5,438 nt of DNA from an uncultured Gammaproteobacteria bacterium (lineage in GTDB: Bacteria; Pseudomonadota; Gammaproteobacteria; GCA-002705445; GCA-002716945). Below, in pieces: positions 1 through 5,207 of this stretch. The translations under genes and the position numbers were made by a program. Numbering within the stretch: the stretch's first letter is position 1; every line of letters begins with the position of its first letter. The notes below the pieces were generated by a model. It saw only the letters and a program-made list of their open reading frames with translations. It had not been told where the DNA came from and did not search any database. The DNA is taken from positions 1 through 5,438 of the forward strand of contig CAJWIW010000064.1 in assembly GCA_913041865.1 (NCBI GenBank), in the 5' to 3' direction.

Positions 1-201
1 AATATTGATGAGAAGAACAACGAACACTTCATTGACGACTTCAAACTGACCACAAAAACGGTTGTTCTGGCAGAATACAAAGATAATAAATGCGTTAAAT
101 CAAAACAGCTTGGCAAAATATGGGAACTTGCCCATGACAAGAAGCTTTTTGACGCTTATATCCGTCAAGAAATAAGCTCTTTTTCCGGGTTGAAAAAATG
201 A
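1..201 (+). CDS. arsF: ArsF-family protein (nitrophenyl-arsenical reductase subunit), C-terminal part only
   Basis: Frame 1 is open from the window edge to TGA at 199-201, giving the last 66 residues of a gene that starts upstream. The fragment contains KTVVLAEY (residues 20-27), then a lysine-rich turn and the run GKIWELAHDKKLFDAYIRQE (38-57). This resembles the C-terminal end of the small thioredoxin-like ArsF proteins as I remember them. In the arsEFG system, ArsE and ArsF are required to reduce the nitro group of nitrophenyl arsenicals and ArsG exports the amino product. The N-terminal part, where the family's cysteines lie, is outside the window, so activity cannot be judged. The stop overlaps the next start as ATGA (198-201), implying translational coupling to arsG. 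The call depends strongly on that neighbour; on its own this short tail would be a hypothetical protein. Confidence 0.68.
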   Translation, partial: NIDEKNNEHFIDDFKLTTKTVVLAEYKDNKCVKSKQLGKIWELAHDKKLFDAYIRQEISSFSGLKK

Positions 202-887
202 ACTCACTGCTGCCGGAGATCATGACAGCTGTATGGCTTGGGATATTGACTTCGATCAGCCCATGTCCGCTGGCCGGTAATATAGCGGCAATATCGTATA
301 TCAGCCGAAACATTGAATCCGCGCGCAAAGTACTGATCACAGGGCTGTTATATACTGTCGGACGCACCCTGATATATCTGGCACTGGGAGTGATTCTTGT
401 TTTCAGCCTTCTGGCTATTCCGGATGTTTCTTTCTTTTTGCAGAACTACATGAATAAACTGCTGGGGCCAGTCCTTATAATAACTGGGATGTTTCTGCTT
501 GAAATGCTGGTATTGACGCCTCGCGGAGGCGGCCTTTCTGATAAGATGAAAAAAACTATTGACAGCATGGGGATATGGGGGGCTCTACCGCTTGGAGCTA
601 TATTTGCCCTGGCCTTCTGCCCGATTTCCGCAGCGCTGTTTTTCGGGAGTTTGATTCCTTTGGCTCTAAAAGCTAAATCAGCATTACTGCTGCCAGGTCT
701 ATACGGAGTCGGGACAGCGTTGCCGGTTGTCCTGTTTGCCTTCCTGTTCGGAATGGGAACCGGTGCGGTAGGCCGGGCCTTCAACAAACTTACCTCCTTC
801 GAAAGAGGAGCCAGGATAATCACAGGCTGGATTTTCATCATAACCGGCATTTATTACTGTCTTGATAATATTTTTCGCATAATCTAA
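198..887 (+). CDS. arsG: ArsG-family aromatic aminoarsenical efflux permease (DsbD/CcdA-like fold)
   Basis: A 229-residue polytopic inner-membrane protein, predicted to export reduced aromatic arsenicals made by ArsE/ArsF. About six hydrophobic segments are visible, near residues 8-28, 48-70, 87-107, 127-152, 162-187 and 205-227. Two Cys-Pro sites sit in membrane segments: SPCPLAGNIAA (21-31, Cys23) and FCPIS (140-144, Cys141). Paired Cys-Pro sites are typical of the DsbD/CcdA transmembrane superfamily, and the first motif is the best family marker. Length fits the family. The ATG overlaps the arsF stop (ATGA) and lies just before the first hydrophobic segment, which supports this start; no clear Shine-Dalgarno is seen. 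Hand count gives about 49% G+C, and 18 of the first 30 codons end in G or C, unlike the AT-rich genes to the right. Its last six codons overlap the opposite-strand methyltransferase remnant, so the final residues could derive from a recombination join. A generic cytochrome-c-biogenesis/DsbD-like transporter is the alternative. The arsenical substrate is inferred from family and neighbour. Confidence 0.8.
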   Translation: MNSLLPEIMTAVWLGILTSISPCPLAGNIAAISYISRNIESARKVLITGLLYTVGRTLIYLALGVILVFSLLAIPDVSFFLQNYMNKLLGPVLIITGMFLLEMLVLTPRGGGLSDKMKKTIDSMGIWGALPLGAIFALAFCPISAALFFGSLIPLALKAKSALLLPGLYGVGTALPVVLFAFLFGMGTGAVGRAFNKLTSFERGARIITGWIFIITGIYYCLDNIFRII

Positions 888-890
888 AAC
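865..890. other. Probable recombination or assembly junction
   Basis: Three changes coincide here. The arsG reading frame ends (TAA at 885-887). The opposite-strand methyltransferase loses family similarity. Codon composition drops: 18 of 30 initial arsG codons end in G or C, against 6 of 30 initial codons of dus. The exact breakpoint is blurred because both proteins can be read plausibly through about 870-887. I see no transposon end, long repeat or tRNA that would explain it. A deletion, a transfer boundary and a chimeric contig are all compatible with the sequence. Confidence 0.6.
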
Positions 891-1112
891 TTTCTTATCT
901 AAGTCTACTGCATAGGATGTGGTAGAGGCACTTTTCTTTACCCATTCAACAGATATTTTAGCTGACGCACAGAAGTCTTCGCGTAGACTAACCGCATCTC
1001 TATTAGTGCACCTCTTAAACATTTTTTTATAGAAACTCACTTCAAATTCAACATTCTGGACAGATTCCTCGTATAACTCATATCTGTCGGCTTGTTGAGC
1101 TAATTTTTTCAC
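870..1112 (-). pseudogene. SAM-dependent class I methyltransferase, N-terminal fragment (truncated)
   Basis: Only about the first 80 residues of a methyltransferase remain. Visible are the lead-in YELYEESVQN (residues 11-20), the family signature SLREDFC (42-48), which forms the SAM-binding loop, then VEWVKK (55-60) and the acidic AVDLD (68-72) expected after the second strand. Relatives I recall are roughly 240-260 residues and usually read SLREDFCGTA; here it is SLREDFCASA. Family resemblance ends near Asn81 (position 870). The frame then stays open to 699, but only as antisense of arsG, with no methyltransferase-like sequence, so the rest of the domain is missing. The start is GTG at 1110-1112, one base after the dus stop, with a strong ribosome site inside dus, so it was once a normal second gene of a dus operon. 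Substrate unknown. A short peptide could still be made; function is unlikely. Confidence 0.78.
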
Positions 1113-1113
1113 T

Positions 1114-2058
1114 TTAGTGCTCCTTGAATTTTCTTAATTTATCAATACTTAAATCATCACTAATGGTTTGATGAAGAAGTTTCTTCCACATCTTTGACTT
1201 AGGTGTATTATAGTATAAACCAAACAAATGTCTTAATAACAAATAATTGGATTTATCATGCTTCATTAATTGAATTGCATCAAGATATTTTTCTAGTATT
1301 TCTAACCTAGTCATTTGTGATGCTTTTCCATCTAAATGAACTTGCATGTTCTGTATGAAAACTGGGTCATCATAAATTTTTCTTCCAATCATTACTCCAT
1401 CAAATATATCCAAGTGCTTTTCTATTGACTGTACTTCTCCTATTTCGCCGTTAATTACAAACTCTAAATCTGGAAACATCTTTGTGATTCTCTCAGCATC
1501 GTCATATCTAATTTTAGGTATTGACCTGTTTTTCTTTGGGCTGAGCCCACCTAGTATTGCATTCCTTGCATGTATAACGAATTTTTGACAACCAACTGCA
1601 CTTGTTTTCGTAATCAAATTAACCAGTAAGTCTAAGTTCTCATCATAGTTTAGACCGAGTCTTGTTTTAATAGATAGTGGTATGTCGGTATGTTCAGTAA
1701 TTTCTTCAACTATTGAAGACAAAATCTCAGGCTTTTCCATTAAACAGGCTCCAAAAGCTCCCTTTACAACTTTGCTACTAGGGCAACCAACATTTATATT
1801 TATCTCGTCATAACCATTATTTTTTATTATTTTAGCGCATTGTGAAAATTTCTTCGGATCCGATCCAGCTAGTTGTATCGATATATGATGCTCATTTTCG
1901 TCAACTTTATAATATTTTCTATCCGTGTAAAGATACGCATCACAAGTTGTCATTTCTGTATACAAATTTATGGAATCTGATATTACTCTAACTAAAGTTC
2001 TAAAGAAAACATCAGTTCTACCAACCATTGGCGCAATATATGTCTTATTTATTTTCAT
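1114..2058 (-). CDS. dusA: tRNA-dihydrouridine synthase, DusA-like, divergent
   Basis: A 314-residue FMN- and NADPH-dependent enzyme that reduces uridines in the tRNA D-loop to dihydrouridine. It has the Dus TIM barrel followed by a helical domain. Visible motifs: the N-terminal IAPM (8-11), LYTEMTT (32-38), IQLAGSDP (61-68), NVGCPS (89-94) with the catalytic cysteine at 92, FGACLM (102-107), KTR (131-133), IHAR (162-165), GLSPKKNR (171-178), FVINGEI (200-206) and GVMIGR (221-226). GLSPK-NR and FGACLM point to the DusA subfamily rather than DusB or DusC. Two oddities: the usual DusA opening, like MMDWTD, is MVGRTD here (11-16), and the HARKA lysine is Asn166. Length is within the normal Dus range. 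It was followed by the methyltransferase gene (1-nt gap) and is divergent from mobA. No Shine-Dalgarno precedes the ATG. The family call is firm; the tRNA position modified is inferred. Confidence 0.92.
   Translation of the reverse strand: MKINKTYIAPMVGRTDVFFRTLVRVISDSINLYTEMTTCDAYLYTDRKYYKVDENEHHISIQLAGSDPKKFSQCAKIIKNNGYDEININVGCPSSKVVKGAFGACLMEKPEILSSIVEEITEHTDIPLSIKTRLGLNYDENLDLLVNLITKTSAVGCQKFVIHARNAILGGLSPKKNRSIPKIRYDDAERITKMFPDLEFVINGEIGEVQSIEKHLDIFDGVMIGRKIYDDPVFIQNMQVHLDGKASQMTRLEILEKYLDAIQLMKHDKSNYLLLRHLFGLYYNTPKSKMWKKLLHQTISDDLSIDKLRKFKEH
1120..1125 (-). promoter_or_regulatory. Shine-Dalgarno site of the truncated methyltransferase gene
   Basis: On the minus strand this reads AAGGAG, seven bases before the GTG at 1112-1110, and lies inside the last codons of dus. 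It decides the GTG start, since the next in-frame ATG is at codon 31, within the conserved region. A near-perfect site of this kind also points to bacterial-type initiation in the right-hand DNA. Confidence 0.75.
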
Positions 2059-2079
2059 GAAATATAATTTTATTATACT
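2052..2079 (+). promoter_or_regulatory. Candidate promoter for the mobA-mfnB operon
   Basis: TTTTCA (2052-2057) and TATACT (2074-2079), separated by 16 bases, match sigma-70 consensus at 4 of 6 and 5 of 6 positions. Predicted start is near 2086, giving a leader of about 26 bases that ends in an A-rich run with no Shine-Dalgarno. The -35 overlaps the dus start codon and the -10 overlaps the candidate dus -10, so the two promoters would compete. This is the only gene-free DNA upstream of the operon (53 bp), so an operon promoter is expected here, but these exact boxes are weakly supported. Confidence 0.35.
2072..2077 (-). promoter_or_regulatory. Candidate -10 element for dus
   Basis: The minus strand reads a consensus TATAAT. 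The best -35 candidate is weak (TTATCA at a long 19-base spacing). Transcription would begin near 2065, leaving a leader of only about seven bases and no room for a Shine-Dalgarno, so dus would be nearly leaderless if this is its promoter. The region is so AT-rich that chance matches are expected. Confidence 0.35.
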
Positions 2080-2111
2080 AGAATACTATTTTCTAATGAT
2101 AAAATAAAAAA

Positions 2112-2717
2112 ATGAAGTTATATGATCAAAATTTAAGTGTACTAATACTTGCTGGAGGTAGAGGAACTAGAATGAACGGAGCTGATAAAGGTTTAATTAA
2201 AGTACATGGTAAATTTATCATTGAATATCTTATCAATATGTCTAAAAAATTCTCCTCAGATGTATTCGTTAATGTGAATAGGAATATAAGTGTTTATAAA
2301 ACATTAAAATGTAATGTCATAAAAGATGTCCTAGAAGATTATCAAGGTCCTCTGGCTGGAATATATTCAGGTCTTTTGCAAATACAGACAGACTACCTAA
2401 TCACGCTTCCATGTGATGGACCACTTATTTCAGATGAATATTTTATAAAGATGCTAGAATCACCCATGACTGATAAAGTTAAATGTGCTTATTGTAATGA
2501 TAGACTTCAACCTGTGTACGCATTGATACCAAAAAAACTAATAGGTTCACTTAAAAAATTTCTGGATAATGGTGAGAGGAAGATAGATAAATGGTATAAC
2601 AAGTGTGGGTTAGAAATCGTAGATTTCTCCGGCAAAGAAGAGATCTTTATAAATGTGAATAGTGAAGAAGAATTGTTACAATATGAAAATGAAATTATAA
2701 AGAGATTATTAGGATGA
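2112..2717 (+). CDS. mobA: Molybdenum cofactor guanylyltransferase MobA
   Basis: A 201-residue cytosolic nucleotidyltransferase that transfers GMP from GTP to Mo-molybdopterin, making the guanine dinucleotide cofactor of DMSO-reductase-family enzymes such as formate dehydrogenases. The fold is a Rossmann-like GT-A domain. The signature loop LAGGRGTRMNGADKGL lies at residues 13-28 and carries the GTP-binding glycines, Arg20 and Lys26. Further motifs are QGPLAGI (78-84), the metal-binding PCDGP (100-104), LQPVYAL (132-138) and the MobA-typical FINVNSEEEL (179-188), all in order. The length matches the usual ~190-200. The ATG follows an A-run without a Shine-Dalgarno; the signature loop begins only 12 residues later, so no other start is likely. 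It is the first gene of the operon, and its stop overlaps the next start as ATGA. CofC-like guanylyltransferases were considered, but LQPVYAL and FINVN favour MobA. The position with H4MPT genes is context; a link to C1 oxidation is inferred. Confidence 0.9.
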   Translation: MKLYDQNLSVLILAGGRGTRMNGADKGLIKVHGKFIIEYLINMSKKFSSDVFVNVNRNISVYKTLKCNVIKDVLEDYQGPLAGIYSGLLQIQTDYLITLPCDGPLISDEYFIKMLESPMTDKVKCAYCNDRLQPVYALIPKKLIGSLKKFLDNGERKIDKWYNKCGLEIVDFSGKEEIFINVNSEEELLQYENEIIKRLLG

Positions 2718-3244
2718 AAAAAACTAAAAGAATAGCATGGGGCATTACAGGCTCTGGTCACTATTTAAAGGAATCCATGCAAATTATAGATGAATTATCA
2801 GATATTGATCTTTTTCTGAGTAAAGCTGGAGAGGAAGTCCTTAAATGGTATGACTATGATTTGAAAGAATATAAAGACAGAGGAGTAAAAATCTTCAAGG
2901 ATATCACTGCCAGTTCTGCTCCTGTAAGCATGCTATATGAGGGTGTGTATAAATGCCTCATAGTATCTCCTGCTACATCAAATACGGTAGCACAAATGGC
3001 ATTTGGTTTTTCAGATAATCTTATCACTAATATGTTTGCACAAGCTGGTAAATGTCGAATCCCATCAATTGTTTTTGCGTGTGACACTGAGCCAACCGTG
3101 ATAACGCAAGCACCAAAAAAAATGGTTACTCTTTATCCAAGGGAGATTGAACTAGATAATTTCACAAAACTTAAATCTTTTGATGATGTTGAGGTAGTTG
3201 ATAACGTGGATGCTCTCAAGCAGGCTATAAGGGGGATAAAATGA
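2714..3244 (+). CDS. Flavoprotein of the DmrB/DmrX/AfpA family, probable dihydromethanopterin reductase
   Basis: A 176-residue protein of the Flavoprotein (PF02441) fold, expected to bind FMN and, in this setting, to reduce dihydromethanopterin to tetrahydromethanopterin, the last step of H4MPT synthesis. Visible motifs: WGITGSGH (9-16) at the first strand and phosphate loop, LSKAGEEV (35-42), SPATSNTVAQMAFG (85-98), a flavin-binding signature of the family, DNL (101-103) and CDTEP (123-127). No ferredoxin-like CxxCxxC cluster is present, so it resembles the short DmrB/AfpA forms rather than the [4Fe-4S]-bearing methanogen DmrX. It is unrelated to the DmrA reductase of Methylobacterium. The start overlaps the mobA stop as ATGA, and the stop overlaps the next start in the same way. 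Family membership is seen directly; the reductase role comes from characterised relatives and the H4MPT neighbours. A different flavin redox or decarboxylase-like role is possible. Confidence 0.8.
   Translation: MKKTKRIAWGITGSGHYLKESMQIIDELSDIDLFLSKAGEEVLKWYDYDLKEYKDRGVKIFKDITASSAPVSMLYEGVYKCLIVSPATSNTVAQMAFGFSDNLITNMFAQAGKCRIPSIVFACDTEPTVITQAPKKMVTLYPREIELDNFTKLKSFDDVEVVDNVDALKQAIRGIK
3229..3235 (+). promoter_or_regulatory. Ribosome binding site of the DUF6513 gene
   Basis: AAGGGGG lies five bases before the ATG at 3241, at the end of the flavoprotein gene. It is the clearest Shine-Dalgarno in the operon; mobA and the DUF447 gene have none. It supports the start at 3241 and suggests this protein is initiated efficiently as well as by coupling across the ATGA overlap. 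Confidence 0.6.
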
Positions 3245-4635
3245 CTAAAAGTCATATTCTATTCGTCACTGGAAAGTTAGCTGAAAATAATCTCTCAAAA
3301 ATACTAGAAGACATTAAAGAGAAAGAATTTACATATGAGATAAGATGCATAAATATTAATGTAGCGGCTCTGATGACAACAGAACTAATTTCGAAGAAAT
3401 TAGGTCCTATCAATGGTTTTGATAAAGTAATTATTCCAGGGAAAGCTCGAGGGGATATCAAGGATTTACAAAAGAATCTGGGGGTATTAGTTGAGAGGGG
3501 TCCTGAGGAATTAAAAGATCTTCCAGCGTTATTTGGAGGAGAGAGTCTTAAATACGATCTGACACAATATGAGGTTCATATCTTTGCTGAAATAACAGAT
3601 GCACCGATACTAGATGTAGAGAGCATTATTAACATAGCGCGAGAATATCAAAGAAATGGCGCAGAGGTTATCGATATTGGCTGCTTGCCAAATCATAATT
3701 TTCCACATTTGGTAGAGACTATCCAAGAACTTAAACACAACAAATTTTATGTCAGCATTGACTCACATAATAGAGAGGAAATTATAAAAGGCTCCAATGC
3801 AGGTGCAGACTATGTTCTGAGCTTAAAGAAAGACAATTTTGATATCCTTGACTCAATAAATTCAACACCCGTTATAATCCCTAATTCTACAGATGATTTT
3901 GATAGTCTTATTTGGTGCATAGAACAGTGTCAGAATAATAAAAAAAATTTCATTGCAGATCCGATTTTAGATCCTCTTAATTTTGGATTCACAGAATCTC
4001 TAATGAGATATCATAAGTTGCGTCAAATGTATCCAAAAATAAATATCATGATGGGAACAGGTAATATTACCGAGCTGACACATGCTGATACAAGCGGTAT
4101 TACTGCTATATTGATGGGTATTATTACTGAGCTCAAAATTAATCATATTCTTACTGCGCAAGTTAGTAATCATTGCAGGACAGTGATAAAAGAAACAGAT
4201 ATTGCAAGACGGATTATGTATGCTGCAGCAAAAAATAATGTTACTCCTAAACACATAAATAATGGTCTACTGATAAATCATGATGCGGAAAATAATAAAG
4301 TTACATCAGAAGAAATAAATGATTTGTATAAAAAAGTCAAAGACAAAAACTATCGAATTATTCTCTCTAAAGATGGTATTAACCTTTTTAATAAATCTGG
4401 GAAAATTATAGCCAATGATCCTTACGATTTTTTCGATTTTATTGATGTTGAAGGTGACATCGGACATGCTTACTACTTAGGTATAGAATTAGCCAAAGCA
4501 CAAATTGCATATCAATTGGGAAAAGAATACGAGCAAGATGAAGAGCTTGAATGGGGTTGTCTAGTTGATAGAGAATACGATGATAAGATGGAGTTTAAGG
4601 AGACCAGGTCTACATATAAAAAGAAAAATAAATAA
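3241..4635 (+). CDS. DUF6513 / dihydropteroate-synthase-like / DUF4346 protein of H4MPT islands
   Basis: A 464-residue three-part protein. Residues 1-~100 match DUF6513: TGKLAE (10-15), VAALMTTELI (41-50), IPGKARGD (65-72) and VERGPEELKDLP (84-95). Residues ~110-345 form a pterin-binding TIM barrel related to dihydropteroate synthase: VIDIGC (143-148), SIDSHN (172-177), DPILDPLNFGF (240-250), GTGNITELTHADTSG (272-286) and TAQVSNHCR (305-313). Residues ~365-440 match DUF4346: GHAYYLGIELAKAQIA (408-423) and GKEYEQDEELEWG (427-439). The protein lacks the classical folate DHPS layout, and relatives were long labelled only DHPS-like. The pterin-binding fold, H4MPT neighbours and conserved occurrence in methylotroph islands suggest a step in or handling of the pterin part of H4MPT, but I know of no proven reaction. 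The start is set by AAGGGGG and the ATGA overlap; the stop is two bases before the next ATG. The lysine-rich tail (459-464) looks unconserved. Confidence 0.88.
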   Translation: MTKSHILFVTGKLAENNLSKILEDIKEKEFTYEIRCININVAALMTTELISKKLGPINGFDKVIIPGKARGDIKDLQKNLGVLVERGPEELKDLPALFGGESLKYDLTQYEVHIFAEITDAPILDVESIINIAREYQRNGAEVIDIGCLPNHNFPHLVETIQELKHNKFYVSIDSHNREEIIKGSNAGADYVLSLKKDNFDILDSINSTPVIIPNSTDDFDSLIWCIEQCQNNKKNFIADPILDPLNFGFTESLMRYHKLRQMYPKINIMMGTGNITELTHADTSGITAILMGIITELKINHILTAQVSNHCRTVIKETDIARRIMYAAAKNNVTPKHINNGLLINHDAENNKVTSEEINDLYKKVKDKNYRIILSKDGINLFNKSGKIIANDPYDFFDFIDVEGDIGHAYYLGIELAKAQIAYQLGKEYEQDEELEWGCLVDREYDDKMEFKETRSTYKKKNK

Positions 4636-4637
4636 CT

Positions 4638-5207
4638 ATGAAAATTCATGAAGTAATAATAACAACCTGCGATAAAAACTGTAACCATCATATAGCACCA
4701 ATGGGTATAAATATTATTGATAATAAAGTGATAATCAAGCCTTTTAAGCCCTCTAAAACACTTGATAATCTAAAAGAGTCAAAATGTGCAATTGTCAATT
4801 TTATAGACGATGTCCGTGTCTTTGCAGGTATAGTCACTGGCATAAAGAGAGAATGGAGTCTAGAAAAAGTATCTGATAACAAAGTGATGAGGCTAAAGGA
4901 TGCAAATGCACATTTTACGCTAAAGGTGAAAGCAGAAACAGAAGATAAGGTAAGGCCTGAGATATCATGTGAAATTATTGACAGGAAAACCTATAAACCA
5001 TTTCTCGGTTTTAATAGAGCTCAGTTCTCTGTTATCGAGGCAGCAGTTCTGGTAAGTAGATTAGGGAGATTGCCTATGAAAAAAATTCATGAAGAAATAG
5101 AATACCTAAAAATAGGTTTAGATAAAACAGCTGGCAATATCGAACTTGAGGCTTGGTCTTGGATTGAGGAGAAAATTAGAAGTTTTGAAATTGAGCATGA
5201 TGCCTAA
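4638..5207 (+). CDS. DUF447 family protein, probable flavin-binding split barrel, H4MPT island
   Basis: A 189-residue protein with the features of DUF447, a family shared by H4MPT-using archaea and bacteria. Seen in order: HIAPMG (18-23), IIKPFKPSKTLDNL (32-45), NFIDDVRVFAG (54-64), the central signature GFNRAQFSVIEAAVLVSRLG (124-143) and, near the end, KTAGN (163-167) with EAWSWIEE (171-178). The family fold is of the FMN-binding split-barrel type (flavin-reductase-like), followed by a small helical domain. A role as a flavin-dependent step or accessory in H4MPT or methanofuran synthesis is inferred from the operon; no reaction is established that I know of. The ATG is two bases after the upstream stop with no Shine-Dalgarno, so translation is probably coupled. 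Its end overlaps the mfnB start. The family call is strong; the function is open. Confidence 0.87.
   Translation: MKIHEVIITTCDKNCNHHIAPMGINIIDNKVIIKPFKPSKTLDNLKESKCAIVNFIDDVRVFAGIVTGIKREWSLEKVSDNKVMRLKDANAHFTLKVKAETEDKVRPEISCEIIDRKTYKPFLGFNRAQFSVIEAAVLVSRLGRLPMKKIHEEIEYLKIGLDKTAGNIELEAWSWIEEKIRSFEIEHDA

Noticed and set aside
95..367. Minus-strand frame of 90 codons
   Set aside because: It lies antisense to the end of arsF and the start of arsG, including the SPCPLAGN motif, and has no recognisable domain.
446..850. Minus-strand frame of 134 codons within arsG
   Set aside because: Proline- and arginine-rich shadow of a membrane-protein gene; no ribosome site and no family features.
699..869. 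Continuation of the methyltransferase frame antisense to arsG
   Set aside because: After about residue 81 the translation shows no methyltransferase motif and lies opposite the conserved arsG C-terminal half. It is open by chance.
888..1113. Possible transposon scar or attachment site at the join
   Set aside because: No terminal inverted repeats, target duplication, transposase remnant or tRNA end could be found; the DNA reads as methyltransferase gene up to the join.
2074..2085. Imperfect palindrome TATACT-AGAATA as a regulator site
   Set aside because: Short, one mismatch, and better explained as part of a -10 box; no second copy was seen.
2067..2105. Inverted repeat ATTTTAT / ATAAAAT in the divergent spacer as an operator or terminator
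   Set aside because: Seven A/T-only bases separated by 25, with no extension; expected by chance in such AT-rich DNA.
3241..4635. Classical folate dihydropteroate synthase (folP)
   Set aside because: The extra DUF6513 and DUF4346 domains, the motif set and the H4MPT neighbours fit the DHPS-like island family rather than FolP.
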